From NCBI GenBank assembly GCA_903828645.1, contig CAIKNA010000095.1, positions 1 through 42,924 of the forward strand: a stretch of DNA of 42,924 bases. Reading direction: 5' to 3'. Below are positions 9,682 to 18,458 of this stretch, piece by piece (positions within the stretch are counted from its first letter, which is position 1; every line of letters begins with the position of its first letter). Source of the DNA: an uncultured Bacteroidales bacterium. Its GTDB lineage: Bacteria > Bacteroidota > Bacteroidia > Bacteroidales > FEN-979. Position numbers and translations under genes: made by a program. The notes below the pieces were generated by a model. That model did not search any database. It had not been told where the DNA came from and saw only the letters and a program-made list of their open reading frames with translations.

Positions 9682-9704
9682 ATCTGACATTTTCATTCCC
9701 TATA

Positions 9705-9737
9705 CAAGCCTGACCATTGTTCAGGCTTGTTTTTTTT
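9705..9737 (+). terminator. Rho-independent terminator
   Basis: CAAGCCTGA-ccattgt-TCAGGCTTG perfect stem followed by a T8 tract. Confidence 0.85.
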
Positions 9738-9831
9738 GCCCGGATAAAGTTATTCACCGGCTCTGCCGTCGGTATTCACCCGTGCATGTTTCACCGTTGA
9801 ATTCAAGGTCACGGATTGAATAAATATCAAA

Positions 9832-9898
9832 TGTGTGAATGATGTAAGTTATTCCGGAAATTATATAACAGGTGAGGTATTGGGGTGGCATACCTTTG
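9832..9898 (+). promoter_or_regulatory. Copy 5 of the 67-bp promoter module
   Basis: TGTGTGAATGATGTAAGTTATTCCGGAAATTATATAACAG, N23, TTTG at 9895-9898 within TACCTTTG. Confidence 0.9.
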
Positions 9899-9937
9899 TT
9901 TAAGTAATCAATTATTCACATTTAAAAACTTAACGTC

Positions 9938-10093
9938 ATGGGAAACTTACTTTACATCATCGCGGTCATACTGATCATCGGATGGCTCATCGGATTTTTT
10001 GCATACAGCGCCGGGGGCATGATACACATTCTTCTTGTCATTGCGCTTATTGCAATAATAGTCAGGGTCATACAGGGAAGAAGCGCCATTTGA
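9938..10093 (+). CDS. 51-aa small membrane protein (lmo0937/DUF5670-like)
   Basis: Hand translation MGNLLYIIAVILIIGWLIGFFAYSAGGMIHILLVIALIAIIVRVIQGRSAI*; immediately downstream of promoter copy 5. Below the ORF-track size cut-off. Confidence 0.85.
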   Translation: MGNLLYIIAVILIIGWLIGFFAYSAGGMIHILLVIALIAIIVRVIQGRSAI

Positions 10094-10133
10094 CCCGGGC
10101 CGGAAAGAACTCAATGCCCTGAATAACCCTGCT

Positions 10134-11243
10134 GTGATAAAAAAAGAGCTGATATTACCATTCTACCTGAAGGCAACGATCTTTTTGATCGGGATCATTG
10201 CCCTCATAACGATTTTGTACGTCGCTCAGGGCATTGTAGTTCCCCTGGTATTCGCAATCATCATTGGCATCCTTCTTCAGCCGGTCGTAAGTTTTTTTAC
10301 GCGGATGAAAATAAACAGGCTGGTGGCCATTGCAATGACGCTTTTTCTAACCTTTCTGGTGATTGCAGCGTTTGGTGCGCTGCTGTTTTCACAGGCCAGC
10401 CGTTTCAGTGAGTCTTGGCCGGTGCTGGTTGACAAATTCACGGTTATACTCAACGATTCCATTACCTGGGCTTCGGGATATTTCGATATAAAGCCCCAGA
10501 AGATCCATGAATGGATCCTGAAGTCCAAAAGTGAAATCATCAACACCAGCAGTGCTGCCATCGGGCAAACAATCCTCACAGTCGGGAGCGGTTTGGTGGT
10601 ATTGTTACTGGTCCCCGTTTATGTCTTTATGATCCTCTATTATCAGCCCCTGCTGCGTGATTTCATTCGTAAACTCTTCAACGAAATCCACCAGGGCCAG
10701 GTGAATGAAATCGTAACCCAGATCAAAACGGTTATTCAACATTACCTGATCGGACTTGTGATCGAGGCGGTAATCGTAGCCATACTCGATGCATCTGCCC
10801 TCCTGCTCCTTGGAATTGACTATGCGATCCTTCTGGGAATCATTGGCGCATTGCTCAACGTCATTCCTTACATCGGGGGGATTGTGGCCGTAGCAATGCC
10901 GATGATGATTGCCATCGCCACCAAATCAACTGCATGGTATGCCCTATATGTGCTGGCAGCCTATTATTTTATCCAGCTCATCGACAATAACTACATCGTG
11001 CCCATCATCGTTTCATCGAAAGTGAAAATCAATGCGCTGTTCTCCATTATCGTTGTAATCGCCGGGAATGCATTGTGGGGCATCCCGGGAATGTTTCTTT
11101 CCATTCCTCTCCTGGCCATAATAAAACTTATATTCGACCATATCGAACCTCTAAAACCCTGGGGATTTCTGCTCGGCGACACCATGCCCGTTCTCCTCGA
11201 CATCAAACCAATTTTGAAAAAAATAAAAAGCAAATCCAAATGA
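10134..11243 (+). CDS. AI-2E family transporter (PerM/TqsA-like permease)
   Basis: 369 aa, multi-TM; LLGIIGALLNVIPYIGGIVAVAMPMMIAI and IVPIIVSSKVKINALFSIIVVIAGNALWGIPGMFLSIPLLAIIK typical of the family. Start codon is probably GTG/alternative. Confidence 0.92.
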   Translation: MIKKELILPFYLKATIFLIGIIALITILYVAQGIVVPLVFAIIIGILLQPVVSFFTRMKINRLVAIAMTLFLTFLVIAAFGALLFSQASRFSESWPVLVDKFTVILNDSITWASGYFDIKPQKIHEWILKSKSEIINTSSAAIGQTILTVGSGLVVLLLVPVYVFMILYYQPLLRDFIRKLFNEIHQGQVNEIVTQIKTVIQHYLIGLVIEAVIVAILDASALLLLGIDYAILLGIIGALLNVIPYIGGIVAVAMPMMIAIATKSTAWYALYVLAAYYFIQLIDNNYIVPIIVSSKVKINALFSIIVVIAGNALWGIPGMFLSIPLLAIIKLIFDHIEPLKPWGFLLGDTMPVLLDIKPILKKIKSKSK

Positions 11244-12286
11244 TCGACATAAAAAAAGAGGGCATCATCCTGTCAAAAACCAGTCTGGACTTTGAAAATG
11301 AAGCGGTGCTGAATCCTGCCGCAATACGCGAGGGCGACAACGTTCACCTGTTCTACAGGGCCGTGCGTGAAGGAAATTTTTCAAGTATTGGCTATTGCAG
11401 GCTTGACGGTCCATTGACTGTGGCTGAACGCTGGGACAAACCCATTTTGGTGCCCGAATTCGATTACGAATCGCATGGCGTTGAGGATCCGAGAATTGTG
11501 AAGATAGACGACCTTTACTATATGACCTATACAGCGTATGACGGCATCAATGCCCGTGGTGCCCTGGCCACTTCCAAAGACCTGGTACATTTTAAAAAAC
11601 AAGGGATTATTGTCCCTCCTATCACCTATGCTGAATTTGTGTTCCGGGCCGAATCCGCCGGAAAAGTAAATGTAAATTATTACCGCAACCAGAAGTTTTA
11701 TTACCAGGGATCAGACCCGGAAAAAAAAATAATGCTGTGGGACAAAAATGTGATTTTTTTCCCGCGCAGGATCGAAGGAAATTTAGTATTTCTCCACCGG
11801 ATAAGACCCGGCATCCAGCTTGTCTCGGTAAAGAACCTGAAAGAGCTCACCAAAGAATTTTGGGATAACTATTTTCTTGACCTGCAGGATCATATCGTCA
11901 TTGATCCAATTCATGCGCATGAAGCAAACTATGTTGGCGGAGGTTGCCCTCCCATTGAAACCGAACATGGGTGGCTGCTGATTTATCACGGGGCGGAAGA
12001 AACGGAAAAAGGAATTGTATATTCGGCCTGTGCTGCAGCTTTACTGGACATTAATGATCCTAAAAAAGAGATCGCGCGGTTACCCTATGCCCTCTTCTCC
12101 CCTAAACTCGAATGGGAATGCAAGGGGGACGTAAATAACGTTGTCTTTCCCACCGGAACAGCATTGTTCGGAGATACCCTCTTTATATATTATGGCGCGG
12201 CAGACTCACGCATAGCATGTGCTTCCCTGAGTCTTTCGGCATTATTAACAGAATTACTATCCTACACTGTAAAAAATGAAAAATAG
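11240..12286 (+). CDS. GH130-family glycosidase/phosphorylase (beta-1,4-mannooligosaccharide phosphorylase-like)
   Basis: Start MIDIKKEGIILSKT overlaps the upstream stop; NPAAIREGDNVHLFYRAVREG, GVEDPRIVKIDDLYYMTYTAYDG, GGGCPPIETEHGWLLIYHGAEE are GH130 motifs. Confidence 0.88.
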   Translation: MIDIKKEGIILSKTSLDFENEAVLNPAAIREGDNVHLFYRAVREGNFSSIGYCRLDGPLTVAERWDKPILVPEFDYESHGVEDPRIVKIDDLYYMTYTAYDGINARGALATSKDLVHFKKQGIIVPPITYAEFVFRAESAGKVNVNYYRNQKFYYQGSDPEKKIMLWDKNVIFFPRRIEGNLVFLHRIRPGIQLVSVKNLKELTKEFWDNYFLDLQDHIVIDPIHAHEANYVGGGCPPIETEHGWLLIYHGAEETEKGIVYSACAAALLDINDPKKEIARLPYALFSPKLEWECKGDVNNVVFPTGTALFGDTLFIYYGAADSRIACASLSLSALLTELLSYTVKNEK

Positions 12287-14651
12287 AATCACCTCCAATA
12301 ATCTGGCCGAAATCTTGTTTATCACATCCTATCCACTGCGGGAATGCGGCATTGCCACCTATTCTCAGGATTTAATAAAAGCGCTCAATAACAAATTCAG
12401 TACTTCATTATCCATAAAAGTTTGTGCCCTCGAATCAAACGGAATAACCTATCCCTATCCCGAAGAGGTCAAATACATTCTTAAAACATCGGTATCCGAA
12501 GATTATGGGAAACTGGCTGTAAAAATCAACCATGATGACGGGATCAAAATCGTTTTAATCCAGCATGAGTTTGGCTTCTATCACAAGCAGGAAGAGCCTT
12601 TTCTGAAATTTTTATATGAACTTACCAAGCCTGTGATCATTGTTTTTCATACGGTACTGCCCAATCCCGATGAAAAACTGAAGATGAAGGTAAAAAACAT
12701 AGCTGCCGTTTGCGATTCGATCGTGGTGATGACGAACCGTTCAGTCGATATCCTGACAAATGATTATGGCGTAGCGCCTCACAAAATATCCATGATAGCC
12801 CACGGCACCCACCTCGTACCCCATTTGGACAAGAAAATCCTGAAACTCAAATATGGCCTGAAGGACCGGAAGGTTCTGACAACATTTGGCCTCCTGAGTT
12901 CAGGGAAAAGCATTGAAACGACCCTCGAAGCATTGCCTTCCATCGTCAAACAAAACCCGGAGGTTGTATTTCTTGTGATCGGTAAAACGCATCCCGAAGT
13001 TGTCAAAGCGGAAGGAGAAAAATACCGGGAAATGCTCGTGCAAAAAGTTACCGATCTTGGCCTCCGGGACCATGTGATTTTCATCAACAAATACCTGGCA
13101 CTCCCCGAACTGCTTGAATACCTGCAACTGACCGACATATACCTGTTTACGACCAATGACCCCAACCAGGCAGTAAGCGGCACTTTTGTTTATGCCATGA
13201 GTTGCGGATGTCCAATCATTTCGACCCCAATACCTCACGCACAGGAATTATTGACAGAGGAGACCGGTATCATTTTTGATTTTCGCAATGCAGGCCAGCT
13301 GGCCCAGGCCGTTAACCGGTTACTCAACGACGAACCCCTGCGAAGAAACCTCAGTACAAACACACTGGAGAAGATAACCTCCACGGCCTGGGAAAATTCC
13401 GCAGCTGCGCATGCTCTTTTATTCAGCCGGACTGCCGGTGATAAGATCACCTTGCAATATGATCTCCCGGTGATAAGCCTGGACCATATGCAACGAATGA
13501 CTACCGATACCGGGATCATCCAGTTTTCAAAAAACAACCAGCCCGATCCCGCTACCGGTTATACCCTGGATGACAATGCCAGGGCCCTGGTCGCTTCCTG
13601 TATGGAATTTAAAAGGACCGGTGCCAGGGAGCTCATCAATGACATACAAAAATATCTCCGTTTTATTAAGTTCTGCCTGCAACCGGGAGGCAATTTCCTG
13701 AACTATGTCGACAAGAACAACAATTTTACCGGTCAGAACGAAACAACCAACCTCGACGATGCGAATGGAAGGGCTGTGTGGGCTTTGGGATACCTGGTAT
13801 CCTTAATTGATCTGTTACCCGGTGAAATAACTTCCGAGGCTCAAAGAATACTTGAAAAATCAATGCTTTATATCAGCACAGTTCATTCGACCAGGGCAAT
13901 GGCTTTTGCCATCAAGGGACTCTGTTACAGTCAACGAGCCATAAAGTCCGATGAAAAGCTTTTCCTGGTGAAGATATTAGCCAACCGGCTTGTTCAGATG
14001 TACCGGCACGAAGCGACTGTAAGCTGGGATTGGTTTGAAGGGTATCTGACTTACGCCAACAGCATATTGCCGGAGGCCATGCTGTGCGCATGGACATTAA
14101 CCAGGGAGGCGGTCTATAAAGATATCGCGATAAAATCCTTTGGTTTTCTGTTGTCGCAGACTTTTAATGAAAACGGTATCGAAGTGATCTCCAACAAGAA
14201 CTGGCTGCAAAAAGGAGAAGTTGCCGGCCATTTCGGTGAACAACCGATCGATGTCGCCTACACCATCATGACCCTGGCAAAATTTTATGATGCTTTTATG
14301 GAGGAAGATTATCGCCTCAAAATGGGAACTGCATTCAACTGGTTTCTGGGGAACAACCGCCTGCACCAGATCATCTACAACCCTTGTACCGGCGGCTGTT
14401 ACGACGGACTGGAAGAGACTCATGTAAACCTGAACCAGGGGGCGGAATCAACCGTAAGTTACCTGATGGCCCGGTTGACCATGGAACAGTATATGGATTC
14501 AAACCACATGGTAAGGATGCACAAACGGAATCATGTATGGATTCACTCAAAACAAACAACGAGAATTTATTCAACAGCCTGGAATGAAAAGCCTGTCGGG
14601 TCACCTCTGTTTCACCCTGCCGGAATCCTTTCCAGCGAAACACGGAGTTGA
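12276..14651 (+). CDS. Two-domain protein: GT4-type glycosyltransferase plus C-terminal alpha-helical glycosidase-like domain
   Basis: 791 aa; N-terminal ECGIATYSQDLIKAL..., TFGLLSSGKSIETTLEALP, VSGTFVYAMSCGCPIISTPIPHAQELL; C-terminal half has YTLDDNARALVA...NGRAVWALGYLV...WDWFEGYLTYANSILPEAML. Confidence 0.85.
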   Translation: MKNRITSNNLAEILFITSYPLRECGIATYSQDLIKALNNKFSTSLSIKVCALESNGITYPYPEEVKYILKTSVSEDYGKLAVKINHDDGIKIVLIQHEFGFYHKQEEPFLKFLYELTKPVIIVFHTVLPNPDEKLKMKVKNIAAVCDSIVVMTNRSVDILTNDYGVAPHKISMIAHGTHLVPHLDKKILKLKYGLKDRKVLTTFGLLSSGKSIETTLEALPSIVKQNPEVVFLVIGKTHPEVVKAEGEKYREMLVQKVTDLGLRDHVIFINKYLALPELLEYLQLTDIYLFTTNDPNQAVSGTFVYAMSCGCPIISTPIPHAQELLTEETGIIFDFRNAGQLAQAVNRLLNDEPLRRNLSTNTLEKITSTAWENSAAAHALLFSRTAGDKITLQYDLPVISLDHMQRMTTDTGIIQFSKNNQPDPATGYTLDDNARALVASCMEFKRTGARELINDIQKYLRFIKFCLQPGGNFLNYVDKNNNFTGQNETTNLDDANGRAVWALGYLVSLIDLLPGEITSEAQRILEKSMLYISTVHSTRAMAFAIKGLCYSQRAIKSDEKLFLVKILANRLVQMYRHEATVSWDWFEGYLTYANSILPEAMLCAWTLTREAVYKDIAIKSFGFLLSQTFNENGIEVISNKNWLQKGEVAGHFGEQPIDVAYTIMTLAKFYDAFMEEDYRLKMGTAFNWFLGNNRLHQIIYNPCTGGCYDGLEETHVNLNQGAESTVSYLMARLTMEQYMDSNHMVRMHKRNHVWIHSKQTTRIYSTAWNEKPVGSPLFHPAGILSSETRS

Positions 14652-14655
14652 GAAA

Positions 14656-14722
14656 TGTGTGAATTATGTAACTTTTTTAAAAAATTATGTAAAACATGCC
14701 GGTAAGAAGAAGATGAACTTTG
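14656..14722 (+). promoter_or_regulatory. Copy 6 of the 67-bp promoter module
   Basis: TGTGTGAATTATGTAACTTTTTTAAAAAATTATGTAAAAC, N23, TTTG at 14719-14722. Upstream of the AraC-type regulator. Confidence 0.88.
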
Positions 14723-14779
14723 TAACATTATATGCGAAGGCATTCGACAGGCATTATTCACACAAAAAAAATCAGCTGT

Positions 14780-15361
14780 TTGAAAATATACATCAAATAC
14801 ATGGTGAGCGCCCGATGTAAAATGGCGGTAAAGGAGGCGTTGAAAGGACTTGGACTTCATTTCATCGTGGTGGATCTGGGAGAAGTAGAAATCATGGAGA
14901 CCCTTTCTGCCGAACAGCGAAAGGAGCTCACAACAGTTTTGCTCAATTCGGGGCTCGAATTGATGGATGACAAACGGGCAGTGCTAATTGAAAAAATTAA
15001 AAATGCCATTATTGAAATGGTTCATCATACGGATGAAATCATCAAAATTAACTTTTCCGATTTTTTGAGTAAAAAACTGGCCCACGACTACACCTATCTA
15101 TCCAATTTGTTTTCAGAAGTTCAGGGAACCACCATCGAACAATTCATCATCTCTCACAAAATTGAACGGATTAAGGAGCTGATCATCTATGACGAACTGA
15201 ACATCACGGAAATTGCATGGAAGATGAACTACAGCAGTGTTGCCCATCTCTCCAACCAGTTTAAAAAAGTAACCGGGCTCTCCCCTTCCCATTTTAAACA
15301 ACTGAAGGTTAAACGTCGCAGCCCGATTGAAGATATCGGAAATTCAACGGATGAAAATTAA
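14780..15361 (+). CDS. AraC-family transcriptional regulator
   Basis: Probable TTG start giving (M)KIYIKYMVSARCKMAVKEALKGLG; C-terminal HTH IERIKELIIYDELNITEIAWKMNYSSVAHLSNQFKKVTGLSPSHFKQ matches the AraC double-HTH signature. Confidence 0.9.
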   Translation: MKIYIKYMVSARCKMAVKEALKGLGLHFIVVDLGEVEIMETLSAEQRKELTTVLLNSGLELMDDKRAVLIEKIKNAIIEMVHHTDEIIKINFSDFLSKKLAHDYTYLSNLFSEVQGTTIEQFIISHKIERIKELIIYDELNITEIAWKMNYSSVAHLSNQFKKVTGLSPSHFKQLKVKRRSPIEDIGNSTDEN

Positions 15362-15400
15362 ATTGGATCAAATTCAGAAAAACGCTACAAAAAAGGACAA

Positions 15401-18022
15401 ATGCAACGGACACAATCACATGAATCGCAATACGCCAGCAGCCTGATTGAAGCCAGCCTTGACCCGTTGATCACCATAAGCACCGATGGCAAAATCACCG
15501 ACATGAACCAGGCAAAGGTGGATATCACCGGTGTTGATCGTGAACATCTGATAGGGACCAATTTTTACGACTATTTTACCGACCCGGAAAAAGCGTCTGA
15601 AGTATATAAGGAAGTTTTCCTCAAGGGAACGATTATCGATGCGCCCCTTACCTTCCGGCATGTCAACGGAAAACTGACCGATGTACTATTTAATGGTTCG
15701 GTCTATAAAGATGATCATGGTAATGTGCTTGGTGCGGTTGTGGTGGCAAGAGATATCTCCGAACAAAAATGGGCCAGGGAGTTGCGAAATGCAAACAAAG
15801 AACTTGTTTTTCAGAACAATGAAAAAGGGAAAAGAGCGGAAGAGCTGATCATTGCAAACAAAGAGCTGGCTTTCCAGAATGATGAGAAAGAAAAACGGGC
15901 ACAAGAGTTGATCATTGCCAACAAAGAGCTGGCTTTCCAGAACGATGAGAAAGAAAAACGCGCTGCGGAACTGGTCATTGCCAATAAAGAACTTGCCTTT
16001 CAAAACGATGAGAAGGAAAAACGGGCAGCCGAGCTGATCATCGCAAACTATGCCCGCAGCCTCATCGAGGCGAGCCGAGATCCAATGTTCACGATCAGCC
16101 CGGCGGGAAAAATCACCGACATAAACAATGCATCGGTACAGATCACGGGGATTCCGCGTAATGAACTCACAGGGACCGACTTCTTCGATTATTTTACCGA
16201 ACCGCAGAAAGCACGGGTCGTTTACCGCGATGTATTTGCAAAAGGGTTTGTGGCGGATTATCCGTTAACGATAAAAGATCATAAGCTTACGGATGTGCTG
16301 TTAAATGGTTCCGTTTATAAGGATGCCCGGGGGAATGTGCTTGGTGTAGTCGTGGTGGCCAGGGATATTACCGAACAGAAAAGAATTGAGACGGAACTGA
16401 CAGAGGCGATCGTATTTGCCGAGCTGGCAACAAGTATTGCGGAAGAGGCGAAGCTAAAAGCCGAAGACTCCACTCGGATCGCAGAAAACGCGGTGAAGGC
16501 TAAACAGCAATTCCTGTCGAACATGAGTCACGAAATCCGCACGCCTATGAATGCGATCATCGGATTCACCAAGGTGCTGCTGAAAACAGAACTTTCGTCC
16601 AAACAGAAGGAATACCTGACTGCCATCAAAATGAGCGGCGATGCCCTGATCGTGCTAATCAACGACATACTCGACCTGGCAAAAGTGGATGCCGGGAAGA
16701 TGATCTTCGAGCAGACTCCCTTTACCATGGCGCTGTCGATATCGGCCATGCTTCATCTGTTTGAGGCAAAAATCCAGGAGAAGAATTTAGAGTTGGTGAT
16801 AGAATACGACAAAAACATTCCTGCTGTATTGGTGGGCGACCCTGTGCGGCTGCACCAGATCATTTTAAACCTGGTGAGCAATGCTGTAAAATTCACCACA
16901 AAAGGGAAGATCACCGTGACCGTTAACCTGTTAAGCGAAGACGAAGATAAAGTAACCATTGAGTTTGCCATAGCAGATACCGGGATCGGGATACCGCCAG
17001 ATAAAATAGAGAAGATTTTTGAAAACTTCCAGCAGGCTTCAAGCGGCACATCCAGGTTATATGGCGGAACTGGTTTGGGTCTTGCCATTGTCAAGCAACT
17101 GGTTGAGCCACAGGGCGGCACCATTCGGGTAAAAAGTAAAATCAATGAAGGTTCAACCTTTAGTTTCATATTGAGTTTCCTTAAAACGACCGGTGAAGCT
17201 GAAGCCGAAGAGGAGGTCGTGGAACTGGATACGGAGATAAAAAATATCAAGGTACTGGTTGTTGAAGACATCCCTCTCAACCAGTTGCTAATGAAAACGC
17301 TGCTGGATGACTTCGGATTTGACCGTGATCTTGCCTCCAACGGAAAAATTGCCATCGAAAAACTGCAAACCAAATCATTCGACATCATTTTGATGGACTT
17401 GCAGATGCCGGAAATGAACGGGTTTGAAGCAACGGAATTCATCCGGACCAAACTGAACTCCAAAATCCCCATCATTGCGTTAACGGCTGATGTAACCACT
17501 GTTGACCTCGCAAAATGCAAGGCTGTGGGCATGAACGATTATATTGCAAAACCGGTTGACGAACGTTTGCTATACAGCAAAATAATCGGGCTTGTAAAAA
17601 AACCAGCCCCCGGAAAATTCGGCGGGAATGAAGAGAATGGATACATTCCAACGCAAAAGCTAAAATACACCGATCTCGATTATCTGATCCATCGTACCAA
17701 ATCCAATCCCAAACTGATGATGGAGATGATTTCACTATATCTTGAACAAACTCCCCTGTTGATCAGCGCCATGAGGCGAAGCCTGCAGGATAAAGACTGG
17801 CATTCGCTGCATGCGGCCGTGCATAAGATGATCCCCTCTTTTTCCATCATGGGGATCAGCCCGGATTTTGAAAACATGGCAAAAAAAATCCAGGAATTCG
17901 CAACAACCCAGCAGCAGTCTGAGGAGATACATGACATGGTTTTCCAGGTTGGGAATGTGTGTACCCAGGCATGTAAAGAACTGGAAGTGGAGTTTAACAG
18001 AATTAAAAAATCAGACACGTGA
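15401..18022 (+). CDS. Hybrid sensor histidine kinase (PAS-coiled coil-PAS-HisKA-HATPase-REC-Hpt)
   Basis: Two PAS domains, HisKA FLSNMSHEIRTPMNAIIGFTK, HATPase GTGLGLAIVKQLV, REC ILMDLQMPEMNGFE, C-terminal Hpt-like LHAAVHKMIPSFSIMG. Confidence 0.93.
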   Translation: MQRTQSHESQYASSLIEASLDPLITISTDGKITDMNQAKVDITGVDREHLIGTNFYDYFTDPEKASEVYKEVFLKGTIIDAPLTFRHVNGKLTDVLFNGSVYKDDHGNVLGAVVVARDISEQKWARELRNANKELVFQNNEKGKRAEELIIANKELAFQNDEKEKRAQELIIANKELAFQNDEKEKRAAELVIANKELAFQNDEKEKRAAELIIANYARSLIEASRDPMFTISPAGKITDINNASVQITGIPRNELTGTDFFDYFTEPQKARVVYRDVFAKGFVADYPLTIKDHKLTDVLLNGSVYKDARGNVLGVVVVARDITEQKRIETELTEAIVFAELATSIAEEAKLKAEDSTRIAENAVKAKQQFLSNMSHEIRTPMNAIIGFTKVLLKTELSSKQKEYLTAIKMSGDALIVLINDILDLAKVDAGKMIFEQTPFTMALSISAMLHLFEAKIQEKNLELVIEYDKNIPAVLVGDPVRLHQIILNLVSNAVKFTTKGKITVTVNLLSEDEDKVTIEFAIADTGIGIPPDKIEKIFENFQQASSGTSRLYGGTGLGLAIVKQLVEPQGGTIRVKSKINEGSTFSFILSFLKTTGEAEAEEEVVELDTEIKNIKVLVVEDIPLNQLLMKTLLDDFGFDRDLASNGKIAIEKLQTKSFDIILMDLQMPEMNGFEATEFIRTKLNSKIPIIALTADVTTVDLAKCKAVGMNDYIAKPVDERLLYSKIIGLVKKPAPGKFGGNEENGYIPTQKLKYTDLDYLIHRTKSNPKLMMEMISLYLEQTPLLISAMRRSLQDKDWHSLHAAVHKMIPSFSIMGISPDFENMAKKIQEFATTQQQSEEIHDMVFQVGNVCTQACKELEVEFNRIKKSDT

Positions 18023-18453
18023 AACACGACAATAAAATAAAACTCTTCCTCGTAGATGACGATGCATTGTTCCTGAAATCGCTGGAAATTGAATTCCTGC
18101 AACATGCCGATTTTACCATTGAGACTTTTGCCACGGGAGAACTTTGCGTCGCAAACCTGTCGCACGATCCCGATGTGATCATCCTGGATTACCGGCTTGA
18201 TGGCATCGAGAAAGATGCGATAAACGGAATTGAGACCCTTGACAAAATCAAGGCATTCAACCCCGACATTCCCGTGGTAATGTTGTCTGCACAGGATAAA
18301 ATTGATGTGGCGATAAATTGCATGCACCACAGGGCTTTTGATTATGTTGTGAAAAGCGAAACCGCTTTTATCCGGTTACAAAAAATCATCACCACCATTT
18401 TCCGCTACAAAAAGATGGAAAAGGAGTTGAACTGGTACATGGAGAGGATGTAA
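18019..18453 (+). CDS. Stand-alone response regulator (REC only)
   Basis: 144 aa, GTG start overlapping the kinase stop by 4 nt; LFLVDDDALFLKSL, DVIILDYRLDG, VVMLSAQD. Confidence 0.9.
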   Translation: MKHDNKIKLFLVDDDALFLKSLEIEFLQHADFTIETFATGELCVANLSHDPDVIILDYRLDGIEKDAINGIETLDKIKAFNPDIPVVMLSAQDKIDVAINCMHHRAFDYVVKSETAFIRLQKIITTIFRYKKMEKELNWYMERM

Positions 18454-18458
18454 CCTTT

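Noticed and set aside
16753-17532. 259-aa minus-strand ORF inside the kinase gene, and similar antisense ORFs (e.g. 31175-31933, 21501-21962)
   Set aside because: Antisense to well-supported CDSs, no recognisable domains, no promoter signal; shadow ORFs.
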